DNA of 64,000 nucleotides. Origin: Rhodocollybia butyracea (Eukaryota > Basidiomycota > Agaricomycetes > Agaricales > Omphalotaceae). The position numbers and the translations under genes are program-made. The stretch is taken from contig JADNRY010000001.1 of the NCBI GenBank assembly GCA_015501585.1, forward strand, positions 434,001-498,000, read 5' to 3'. Below the pieces are notes generated by a model. The model worked only from the letters and a program-made list of their open reading frames with translations. It did no database searches and was not told where the DNA came from. Below are positions 24,426 to 34,153 of the stretch, in pieces; position 1 is the first letter of the stretch, and the number at the start of each line of letters is the position of its first letter.

Positions 24426-26026
24426 TCAAAGTCTAGATCTAATACTAGTTCCCATCTCTTTCAGATATTTCCCAATTTCTTTCCCTAGCTCTCCCGGCTT
24501 TTCCTGAGGTATAAGATGCCCAGAACTCTCGATACGGACATTACTACTATTTTCCGGTCGAAGCCAAACACGCTGCTGGGACGCATTGGGTCGAGAGTCC
24601 AACCTTTTTGGTTTATTACTTAGTACATGTGTGCGTGTGGCACAGTGGGAGAGAAACACGTACTCTTGCATGCCGGGGCCAGGCATAACCCATTTCAGCG
24701 TAATCCTCGGGTCCAACTCCTTCCTCCATAGCCTCGTCCACACCTCTGCAGCACCGAGCTCTGCATCATTGAATAATATAGCCTCTTGTATCGGAGACGT
24801 CTTTAGTCGCGCTACATCCTGGTCCTCATACAATCCAGCTTCCACATATAAATCTAAAACTCGGGGATCCCAAGCACGGAAAAATGGTGATGCTACAAAC
24901 CCTTTCAGTGCGTCCTGTCGGCTTTTCCAAACCGCGCGCCGACCCAATGCTCTCAACGCACCACCGCCGGGTGTGTAGTAGTATTGAGTCCTCGGATAAG
25001 TTATGACAGGATCAACAAGAAAGAGGGAAGTAAAAAGGGCGGGATGCGAAAGAGCAGCCAGAGTTCTAAATTCACTTTGTTAGTTTGTACGATTCGAAAA
25101 AGTACATATTCTGAAGATACCAACGATACTGCACCACCAAAACTGTGACCGACACCACATATAGGCAACCGTGAGCTGTCGGGTCCCATGAATCCGCTTT
25201 TAATTCGTTGCCGAACCTCGGACTGCGATAACCGATGCAGGTGAACGGGCAGTGGTGAAGAATCACACGAAGATGGTAAAGAGTAGAGTAAAAAACAAAG
25301 TAGATCTCGGGCAGAGCTTCTTGAATGCACTTGAGATATGATATGCTTAGGCTTGCAAGGTTTGATCGAAGCTTGGACTTACGCAGAGTGTTGAGTTTTC
25401 CCTTGTTCAGTAAAGCTGAATCTCCATGATTGACGACTTCCCAGACCCAAATTTCCTGGACCAATGACTGGGATTCCGACGAAGATAGTAATGATAGGAT
25501 TGTCGGCTCCCAAGCCTAAGTATCGGAATCATTAGCATATTCTGGCACGCAGAAAGCTTTCCTGCCTCTTTATGAAAACCATTAGCATGCGCAAGGAACA
25601 AAGTGTACCCGCCCTTCTTCGTTGTCGTCCGAAAGTATCTGTTTAAAGACAACCATAGCACTTTCTCTTGAGGTTTGCCGCCGTTTCTTCTTATTTCTCG
25701 AAGTCGTATTTCGGAGGTTTGCACGATTTTTTCCCTTTCTTCCTTGGACATACTCCCAGTAGAAGGAGGCGTAGCAGGTAATATAACATCATCGTCTTCG
25801 CGATGGTAAGCAGCTGGGACGATATGTGTGGATAAGCTGTAAGGGATACGATTGTCACCCTCCCATATAGGTTTTCTTTGGAGCGAGGGAAGATCTGGTC
25901 TCGTTAGTAGAGGCTCCGGAGGGGGTATACAGAGGAAAGTTCCACAGGAAACCCTGGATAAGCATATATCGGTAAATTTGGGGGCGGTAAGATTTCTGGT
26001 GGTCTGGGGAAGGAAAGCTCAGACAT
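24426..26026 (-). CDS. LPX1-like alpha/beta hydrolase, peroxisomal
   Basis: This resembles the yeast peroxisomal lipase Lpx1 group. Landmarks are PIWEGDNRIPYSLSTHIVPA, YTLFLAHANGFHKE (oxyanion region), WEVVNHGDSALLN, and the nucleophile elbow GVGHSFGGAVSL near 25125. The C-terminal catalytic His is in VRIESSGHLIPQEKPGELGK (near 24500). The last three residues are SRL, a standard PTS1 peroxisomal import signal, preceded by basic residues, so import into the peroxisome matrix is expected. The 5' end is uncertain. The conserved frame reads back past PPPEPLLTRPDLPSLQ to at least 25990 with no ATG in that frame, so a first exon is probably spliced in near or beyond 26026; 26026 is used only as a boundary. 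Members are esterases or lipases; the substrate is unknown. Confidence 0.8.
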
Positions 26027-26319
26027 CACTTGTGATTGACGCGATTGAATAAGAGATAATGAACGCTAGCGCTCGATGCTGATTATAGGAACCCGGGATC
26101 TCAATCAAAGGGATCTCATGCAAAGAAAGTTCGGCTGAAGGCCTAGTACAAAGTTACGACTCTGCGGTCCGAAGTATATAAAGTATGCTAATAAGATGGT
26201 CAAGCCTCAAGAAAGTGCCGCATCACTGCTACAGTGAACACCTGGAAACAAGTTGTAATTTTAACATTCTCTAATCAACCAGGCGCCATTTTGTGGACAC
26301 CCAGCTAAAGCTGAGGAGA

Positions 26320-26809
26320 TTATATGTGAGATTTTTTACGTTCTGAGGCTGAGAGAGCACCAGAAACATGCTGGAAGGATGTGCTGTACCCGTGTCCTGC
26401 CACAATCTCGTGATTCTTCACCAGAGAAGCGTCAAAAACAACGCCTGGCTGATTAGTTCGAGATAAGACTAGTGCTAGCTTTGACTCTCTGAAACCAAAA
26501 CACTTCGACACGTTCCTAACTTCTTCTTGTTGTCCTCGAGCGTTAAGTGAGGTTGCTACGAGTATTGCGAGGTAGCAATAGGAGATGAAGGGAGAAAATG
26601 ATACCAGCGAGGGAGAGCGGTGTTGCCATCGTTAGTGAAAATCCAGAGTATCCCGTTGTCGCCAGCAGGTCCGTATATACTTGGAAAGTCAATTTGTCTA
26701 TCGTGCTTCCAGAGCTGTATAGGCCAACTCTGCTGAGCTGAGCAGGCTCTCCATTCTTGAGGTGGTTACACGGCGGTTGTACGTGTTCTTCAATGAGACC
26801 ATATTCCAT
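26320..26809 (-). CDS. Doubtful small hypothetical protein
   Basis: Two open frames join across a 49-nt GT...AG gap near 26565-26613: the upstream part from an ATG at 26809 contains LTMATPLSLA, and the downstream part reads ATSLNARGQQEEVRNVSKCF to the end at 26320 (ASERKKSHI). The splice is in phase and the gap has the usual intron size. No domain, signal peptide or family was recognised. It could equally be noncoding transcript. Confidence 0.3.
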
Positions 26810-27060
26810 GAAAACTCACAATCACTCAAAGTGAATACTATGCACAAGGCATTGCATTAGCAGCAAATTAGCAGGACAATATAGCTATCAAGTAGATGGG
26901 AGTCAAGAAGGAGGAAGATGTAATCAGATTTATATAACGTGCCATCATGACATAAAGAATAGATTGGGAAGGACAAAGCGGAGATTACGGAGGTAGTAAC
27001 ATGCAGAGCGTGCTTATAGCAATAGGCCTCTTTATATAGATGATGAAAACCATTTTTTGA

Positions 27061-28732
27061 TTATTCCTCACTTTCTACCTTTTGTTTAACATCTGCAGGT
27101 ATTTTGGGACGAGGAACATAACCGGAATCCCTAAGGGCCCGGGAGTATACAGACGAATGGATCATCTGCCCAGGTATCACCACTCTGGGCCGCCCTAAAT
27201 GGCAGCGAGGCCAACTATCAGAAGTTCAGTTCATGATGTCATGTCAAGGAAAGTCATGACCCCTCACAAGCTAACTTTGTTGTTGTACTTGTGGGTCGGT
27301 TGTTCGACGGGTTTCAGCTCACGTACCCACGAGACAAAGGGCAATGTTGAGTTGGGTACTAGGTTCCCTTTCAATGTGGGTGGTGCTATAGGATGAAGAT
27401 CCAGTACCAGTCCTGAACGCCTTGCCTCCGTGCACATCCAGTGAAAGGGTATGTCCCCGAAAGAATTATCCGAGTCGGAGCTGGATAGATCCTTACCAAG
27501 ACCCCTACTGTATCTCAGAGGCATGATACAATGCAACAGAAGACATAATGCGCACAAGTCTCTATGAGTACCCGGGAACCATACCTCCTTCACTCTGGGA
27601 TAATCTCGGTTCGATTCCGAATCCGTAGTTGTTACATAATGTGGTAGAAACGTGACTTGTCGTTCATCTACATAATGCGAGCGCATGACGGAAGAAGCAG
27701 ATCTCGGTGACATCATCGCTCAGATTTATTTCCGGCGGCGTCACAAACCCAGGCGGAATCAATTCAACCTCTGGGACCGTATCCCTATGTGATAAATCTT
27801 TCAATCAGGAAAAGAACTGCATTCATTGTACGTGTTGCTCACCATGCCCCCAAAAAGTGCACATGAGTTTCTTTTCGTGAGAAAGTTTCTTTGAAGAAAG
27901 GGACGTGGTTGTTCACATCCTCCGAAGGGCGTGTCCTTAGCTTTATATAAAGCTCATAAGCTCTGCAAAAACTTCATGTTAGCTGCCGGCGCACAAGATG
28001 AGAAACATTGGCCATGCACATTGATACTTGCGAGTCATTGTTCGGGAAAACAAGCCCAAGCTATGTGTTCAAAGACTTCAAGCTCAAAGTCGCACAGTAC
28101 TTGACAATGAATGACTCACTGTTGCAATCATTCCGGCAAGTATGCGCACCTGGTACGCACCTCTTGAGAAACCTGGGATTGAAATTTATCCCCAAGGACG
28201 CTCGTGATGCTGGGTGTAACACATACCGAAGAGGAAAATGCGGTCGCCTTCGACATAGTTATTAGATAGCCAGGTGTAAGCTGCAATAATAGTATGCTCA
28301 AACGTGCTGAGGTAGCCACGCATCAATATATACCCAGCAATAGGATAAGACGCACTCACAAGCCCGCCAAGGGTGACCGGTGCAGTTGCATATATATATT
28401 GATAATTTGTTGCCAAAAAGACGCAAGCCCCGCAGCAGTTCTCGTTCCATTGTGGTAGAATGCAATTTGGCGGTCGTCCTTGCGTATGAACCTGTACAGG
28501 TTGAGGACGTGGGTGGGCTGCAAACAGGATGAGTGAATCAGGGTGATTTGCTAATATGGAACGAAAGAAGGGGCATGACCTGAAGGCCTAACTCGGGGTC
28601 CGACGAAAAGGTACCATCGATGCAGAGAATTATATTTCTTCCCAAGGGATTTCTGCCACATTTACAACTTGTCTCCTTTTGGTTCGTAATGTCTTTGTCT
28701 TGGCCATCTGGCTTAGTGCTGGAAGATGCCAT
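27061..28732 (-). CDS. DUF2235 alpha/beta hydrolase, copy 1
   Basis: DUF2235 proteins share the alpha/beta-hydrolase fold of the bacterial Tle1 phospholipases; fungal members are common and uncharacterised. The start at 28732 (MASSSTKPDGQDKD) precedes RNIILCIDGTFSSD, PTHVLNLYRFIRKDDRQIAF, EHTIIAAYTWLSNNYVEGDR-IFLFG and, across an intron, GFSRGAYQVRILAGM, the nucleophile elbow with the Ser. Later exons give LGLVFPNNDSQ, AYELYIKLRTRPSEDVNNHV, THVHFLGAWDTV, DERQVTFLPHY and VKEVWFPGTHRD. The last exon, GRPRVVIPGQMIHSSVYSRA and on to VKQKVESEE, ends at 27061 and matches the end region of the second copy. All exons splice in frame, so the gene looks intact, although one intron near 27150-27330 is not resolved. 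It is divergent from copy 2. Confidence 0.8.
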
Positions 28733-29683
28733 AGCTGCAAGTCGCAGTGAAGTAGGAAGAATGACGGCCGCCTACTTATAACTATGGAATACTACTACTA
28801 TGATGTGTTACGCTTATTGTGGCCATGGACAATGTCATTTGATACATTTAGATTCCTCCTGCCAATCTGGCCCCAAGACACAGTTCTCATAACTGAAAAA
28901 GGTGAGATTTTGGCTCGGCTTACACTAAGCTACATATTTGGTTTGGAAGGAAGGAAGACTTTTTTCAACATCTGAGTGGCGCATGCATTTTGCCGTGCAG
29001 CCCGCGCGTGGAGCGTGGAGCGGGTACATGCAAACGTCCTGCGTGATGTTGGCGGTTGGTTGGAGGCCGCGTGAGTTAGGGTGGTGCTAATCTTCGGTTC
29101 CAGTTGACAAGTGTTAATTGACATATTATTAGTGTCTCGCCAATTTGGTGCCTCTCAATCTTATTATTTATCTCAATCTATATTTACTATTCTTTTCTCT
29201 TCCTAATATACGGGCTTTCGACGATAATCATGGAATTCGGGCCCCCACGATAGAATACCCATATAATTGATAGCAAAACTTTTCGGGTACTTGCTTATAA
29301 AATGACTAAAACAGGTACTCGTTGTTAGCATAAGGCTGTCAACTGTATTCGAGGGGAATGGATTTGGAGTATCATATTCATATTCGGCCCCACAACTTGA
29401 AGGAAGATGTTCGCAACCGAGGATCATTAAATACCAAAAGAAACCCAACCAACCTCATTGCAAGCTTCCAGAACCCCTGCCATCCTTGGATTGTGATCGG
29501 AGGGCATTCGGAGACTGGCCAAATTTTTGGAGAGCATTCAGTTGGGGTTTAAGAAAGCCAATGACGTACTGTCCAGAGGGAAACGCTCAACCCTCTCTGG
29601 ACCCCCTCTCTCTTGAAAAGGCCCATCCTTCGCCAGTCCTTCCCAACATTGAGATCCCCCCTGTTTGTGTAAACCGTTGACTC
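28733..29683. promoter_or_regulatory. Shared upstream region of two divergent DUF2235 genes
   Basis: These 951 bp lie between the two divergent DUF2235 starts. Short open frames at 29203-29680 lack any domain. A GC-richer patch with short repeated GTGGAGCG units lies near 29010-29025. No factor site is claimed. Confidence 0.4.
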
Positions 29684-31809
29684 ATGCTCTCTGATACCTA
29701 TTCCGAACCGGGGAGAGAGAAAAGTTGCGAGTCAACCATCCCTTCCAGTGGGAGTCATACATGTGGTTGCTCTAGGAATGCCAGGAACCTCATAGTGCTC
29801 ATCGATGGAACTTCAAATATGTTTAGGCTTGAGGTGATTTTGCCGTTTTTAAGCTGTAGAAAAACCAATCGCTCAATTTCGCACAGCCCACCAACGTCCT
29901 TGCATTTTATAACCACATCATAAAAGACAAAAGCCAGGTCGCGAGCTACAGTAGCGGTATTGGGACTGAGGTGCAAGGCCTCTTGAAATTGATCAATCCA
30001 CTTGATCAGGCAATAGCATTGTGAGTTCCTAAGCTGGCTCAGTCGAATACACCGTATGCGATCTACTTTCATTTGCTTACTAGATCCTTAAAGAAAAATA
30101 TTATTCATGCATATCACTGGCTATCAGAGAACTACGTGGATGGAGATCGGATTTATCTCTTTGGTATATTCTCATTATCAGCCCAGTGTCTCTGATGTAA
30201 TTTTGGTATCCAAGGGTTTTCGCGGGGTGCCTACCAAGTCCGAGTGCTTGCAGAGATGGTAGAAATGGTATGCGTTCAAGTTATGGAACAAACACTCAGA
30301 CCTCACACAGTACAATAGCTTGGAATTACCTTTCGTCACAATGAAGCACAGGCCCCAATGTACTTACCACATTTGCTAGCGGATCCCTGGAGAATTGACC
30401 ACAGATTTCCTTAGCGCTTATGCCTTGTACAAACGGCAATCGAAGGGCAGCCTCGATACCGCATCTGCCGGAGTTGTGAAGTTGTTCCGGGATACGTTTG
30501 CGAGAGACGTGAAAATCCACTTTGTCGGAGTTTGGTACGTGGTGCTTACCACTCGTGTTCCTCAGCTCAATGGGCGGTACAGGGACACTGTATCATCCGT
30601 CCGTTTTAAAACTCAGGACTCCCATGTGTCAAAATCTACGCCTTGTTTTTTCCGTCAGGCGCTTGCTCTGGATGAACGCCGAGTTATGTTCCTGCCGGAG
30701 TATGTACATGGGGGAGTGTCCGAGGAATTCCACGACACCTTTGGTCTACATCAACCGCCCGTGAAAGAGGTATGGTTTGTTGGGAATCATTCCGACATGT
30801 ACGTTGCCACACATACTTCTCAGCCTGTCTAGTGAAAGTTACTCTTTTTCAGCGGTGGAAAGAACGCCGAAATGGTTAAAAAGAACCTGGAGTTTTCCCG
30901 CAAGCCTCTCCTCTGGATGAAGAGTGAGGCAATGATTGCTGGCCTGCGCTTCGATTCCGAAAGCATTCCTTGGAATTTCGACAGTGAGGAATCAATTCCA
31001 GCCATCAAAAAAGAGTTCCCCAAATCCTGGAGGTTTTTGGAGTACATATGGCCCTTTCAGGAGCGGACATATCTGGATGAAGCTTCAACAGCAAGGTTCG
31101 TAACACCCTGCTAGTACTGTTTTGCTTAATGCTCAAATTCCCCGGAAAGGTCATTACATTGCCAAAGAGGACGGGTGATTGTTCTGGGGCAAAAGATACA
31201 CTCATCAGTGTATCGAGCGATGGATTCTCCAGACTACACCCCTCATGCCGTTTTCCAGAGGAACACTTGGATTGCATCTCGGAAAAAATATACTGCAAGC
31301 AGCAATCCTGCAGATATTGAATATGACATTTTCAGTGAGCTCCAAGCGCATCCGCTACTCCAGTCACTCAGAGGCACCGAATTCGAGTACTTGCTTGAGA
31401 AGTCAGGTTTTCTCGAAGAATTGGCTGTTTGTGTCATATCTGGGACTGGTATGTTTAAATTTCCATATGAATACATTATTTCTTTTTCTTACCAGTACAT
31501 AATAATCCCAAAAGATTCTCAAAGATCCCGACTTGAGGATGCAATCAAAACCCTGGTGGGAATGCTTAAGAACCCTTCCCTACAAGCTGGGAGCATACAA
31601 CTTCTTGTCAGTATTTCCAGATTTGGTATGTTGCTCTTCAATCATGATGATGAGTTCACTGATATCAATGACCCTAAACGCAAGAAAACACTCACATGTA
31701 CTTGAGGGTCCATACCCATACCATACGAACTGTCCTATCCAGCACTGCAGTGAACGGTGCCGATGAGTTAGAATCAGTTTTGGATCGCATTGGTCAGGAC
31801 AGTGGTTGA
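29684..31809 (+). CDS. DUF2235 alpha/beta hydrolase, copy 2
   Basis: This is a paralogue of the gene at 27061-28732 on the other strand. The start at 29684 (MLSDTYSEPGREK) leads to RNLIVLIDGTSNMF, TNVLAFYNHIIKDKSQVASY and IIHAYHWLSENYVDGDRIYL. GFSRGAYQVRVLAEMVEM (near 30210-30270) holds the nucleophile Ser. LGITFRHNEAQAP splices to IAYALYKRQSKG, followed by VKIHFVGVWDTVSSVRF, DERRVMFLPEYVHGG, PPVKEVWFVGNHSD, IGGKNAEMVKKNLEFSRKPL and RGRVIVLGQKIHSSVYRAMD. About ten short introns splice in phase. After the core comes an extra helical part (LEDAIKTLVGMLKNPSLQAG, VLSSTAVNGADELESVLDRI) absent from copy 1. The stop at 31807-31809 is the best reading, but the last exons are uncertain. Its function is unknown; lipid hydrolysis is suggested only by the family fold. 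Confidence 0.8.
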
Positions 31810-31978
31810 CTTGCAAAGAAATCATTCGCCAACTTGAAATAGCTGTTGATGTAGTATCGAGTATCATGTTCCATACGGCAGCCTATATGTCGCTGTCCAT
31901 CCGTTATTTATTATTCCAAAACATTTTTCCCCTCCGCAAGCTTGTGTTTTCGTCAATGTTGAGAGGAAGGAGCTGAGC

Positions 31979-33326
31979 ATGCAGACGCCGGTATTCCCAA
32001 TCGGGCAAATCGAGATAAGACCTGTTAGGCGCCCATTGAACTTTTCCTTCAAAAACTCGATGAGTGGCATCACCTTCGACCCTCTAGCCCCAATCATGAG
32101 CCCATCCGTCCATCTCCCACATTACAAACTCCTCGAATCACCCAACTCACGGTCAATATTGATTGGCCGATGGAAGATTACGGCGCAGACAAACCCAATC
32201 TCAAATCAGGGCGAGAGTGATCATTTGCAGAATCAACTTGGAGATGAGGAAGGAACAGGAATACCATTGCCGGAGATGTGCTTCGGAAATAATTTGCTGA
32301 AGCTGGAGTGGAGGGAAGCTGGGTTTTTGAAAGATCATGATAAAGAGTCAAAAGTCTCGAGTGATACAGAGGATGACTTGGATGCAGATGGCGATACATG
32401 GATGTATCAGTTCGACACTTTACACGCTCTGCTTGGCGTCAAAAAAGGACAAATGGAGGATGGAGATGGAGGTGTAAAGGTGGAGTATGCAGACAAGTGG
32501 ATGAAAAGTCGGTATGTTTTCAATTCTGCATCTTCTTGCCTTTGTCATTCACTTCAATAAGCTCTGGTCCTTCTCCGCTTCTCCCAATGCCAAAAACTGT
32601 TCCAACAAAGCCGTACGATTGGACGTACACAACGACTTATCCTGGCCATTGTTCCGCTACAGCATCTTCAAAATCAGATTCACCATCATCGCATTGGCTT
32701 CCAGCGAATCCAACGATTCCATCTCAAATCATCCCATTATCCGAGCTAACACGCCCAGATCCAATCCTCTTTTATGCAGAAGTACCCTTGTTTGAAGACG
32801 AACTACATGATAATGGGAGCAGTGGGGTCATTGTTCGGCTTGTGAGTCCTTCCTTCGTCTTCAGCCCTACTTCAATTATAACGCAACCACTTCCGCAGCG
32901 TGTAATGCCAACATGCATATTCATTCTCGCACGATTTACTCTCCGCGTCGACGGCGTACTTTTTAGAACGTTCGACACGAGGATATACTCTTCCCTTGAG
33001 CGAGATTTGCAAAATAAAACACCGATAGTAATACGGGAAACTAGTGGGTGGGAAGCTCCGTATGAGAGCATCAAAGTGGTTGGTACTCCCTTTTCAACCC
33101 ATCTATATACTCTTTTGACCATCGCTTGACGTCTTGCTCCGCTTCATCTGCTAATTTCTACCATTCTTAATTGCAGCGTCTCCCAACTCGCACAGATTTG
33201 ACCCCCCTAACCGATCCCGGTTGGATCGCCAAAATTCTCACTGAGCTACCCTCTTCGCAGACTAATGGAGCTGGTACGGGCTGGAGAGGGCTGGGGAAGA
33301 AGTGCGAGTGGATTTCCGTGTCGTAA
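31979..33326 (+). CDS. TIP41: TIP41-like TOR-signalling regulator
   Basis: Tip41/TIPRL binds type 2A phosphatases and Tap42 and tunes TOR signalling. The start at 31979 (MQTPVFPIGQ) or the later ATG at 32098 leads to SILIGRWKITAQTNPI, then LPLPEMCFGNNLLKLEWREA, FDTLHALLGVK and VKVEYADKWMKSR before an intron. Next come KPYDWTYTTTYPG, RPDPILFYAEVPLFEDELHD, RVMPTCIFILARFTLRVDGV-LFRTFDTRIY and TSGWEAPYESIKV. These are all hallmark TIP41 blocks in order. An acidic insert (SSDTEDDLDADGD) and a Ser/Pro insert are lineage-specific. The simple stop is at 33324-33326 (KCEWISVS); a good splice site just before it (intron 33323-33379) would add a further exon. The gene follows DUF2235 copy 2 by about 170 bp on the same strand. 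Confidence 0.92.
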
Positions 33327-33379
33327 CACCGCTTGAGAGGAACAGATCAGGATAGATAAACTCGCAATACTCACCATAG

Positions 33380-33548
33380 ATGGAACTGTCAAGCTCTGTC
33401 TGCGCTAATCAGGTTTGCTGATACCCAGGAGGAAATTGTGGAGGCAGCTCGAGTCGAATTTGACGCATGGAGAGATGCGATGGGCCCAGAGGAGCGTGCT
33501 GAATGCATTGACTTTTTACGTGTATTACAATTCAAAGTGAGATTATGA
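33380..33548 (+). other. Candidate extra 3' exon of TIP41
   Basis: A GT...AG gap of 57 nt at 33323-33379 would join the last TIP41 codons in phase to an open frame of 56 codons: SWNCQALSALIRFADT, QEEIVEAARVEFDAWRDAMG and PEERAECIDFLRVLQFK, stop at 33546-33548. The composition is acidic and helical like real protein, unlike the flanks. Another donor (GTGAGA at 33537) raises the chance of yet another exon. It could instead be part of an independent small gene. Confidence 0.4.
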
Positions 33549-33687
33549 ATCCCTCTTACTTTCAGAAGATTCTTCAAATTCCGGATTCACTGGACAAATA
33601 TGTAATATTCCACTTCGTCTCAAAGCTCAACACGGTCTGAGTATAATTATGATGGCGTATATCCGTTGCCCTACGAAGTGATCCAGT

Positions 33688-33778
33688 GGGCTACGCGCTC
33701 GAGTCCTAGTGGGCTACGTGCTCGAGTCCTAGTGGCTACGCGCTCGAGTCCTAGTGGGCTACGCGCTCGAGTCCTAGT
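33688..33778. repeat. Minisatellite, about four 22-23-bp units
   Basis: Four head-to-tail copies of a 23-bp unit starting GGGCTACGCGCTCGAG are at 33688-33710, 33711-33733 (one base changed, CGC to CGT), 33734-33755 (one G lost) and 33756-33778. Each unit carries the palindrome CTCGAG. The array sits between the convergent TIP41 and ferroportin genes. Confidence 0.93.
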
Positions 33779-34132
33779 GGTATTTACACGAAGCACTCAA
33801 GCATTCCGAGTCAGTCGATAAATGTAGGGAGCAGTCGAAAGAATTCAATGAGGGATTGAGAGGGCGGGTAGTATCACAGAAGGCGAGAGAAAGATATGTG
33901 AATTAAAGATGACAAAGTGATAGGGTGCTAGGGTGCTAACAGAAAGAGGACTAAAATTCTGGGACGTCAAAGCGAGGATCCAATGATTTACTTTTGATTA
34001 GAAGCAATCCACGATAGTACACAGGAAACCAAGCTCACATTAGGAGACGTGCTATTTTGCGTGAATTTCATTTCATTTCAGATAGTGGTACAAAGAAACT
34101 TGATCGCATCCAACGACGATACAAGGTTTTAA

Positions 34133-34153
34133 CTTCCTTCCTTCCTTCCTTCC
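34133..34153. repeat. TTCC microsatellite
   Basis: A run of about five CTTC/TTCC units abuts the ferroportin stop codon. It is a simple-sequence repeat at the 3' end of that gene. Confidence 0.85.

Noticed and set aside
27600..27630. tRNA-like TTCGATTCC motif
   Set aside because: It lies in a DUF2235 exon and no cloverleaf surrounds it.
29203..29680. Short open frames between the two DUF2235 genes
   Set aside because: They overlap one another on both strands and show no motif, so they are most likely part of the shared upstream region.
31810..31975. Open frame QWLTCKEIIRQLEIAV and onward after DUF2235 copy 2
   Set aside because: It looks somewhat like protein but needs an impossibly short (about 10-nt) intron to join the gene, so it was left out of the model.
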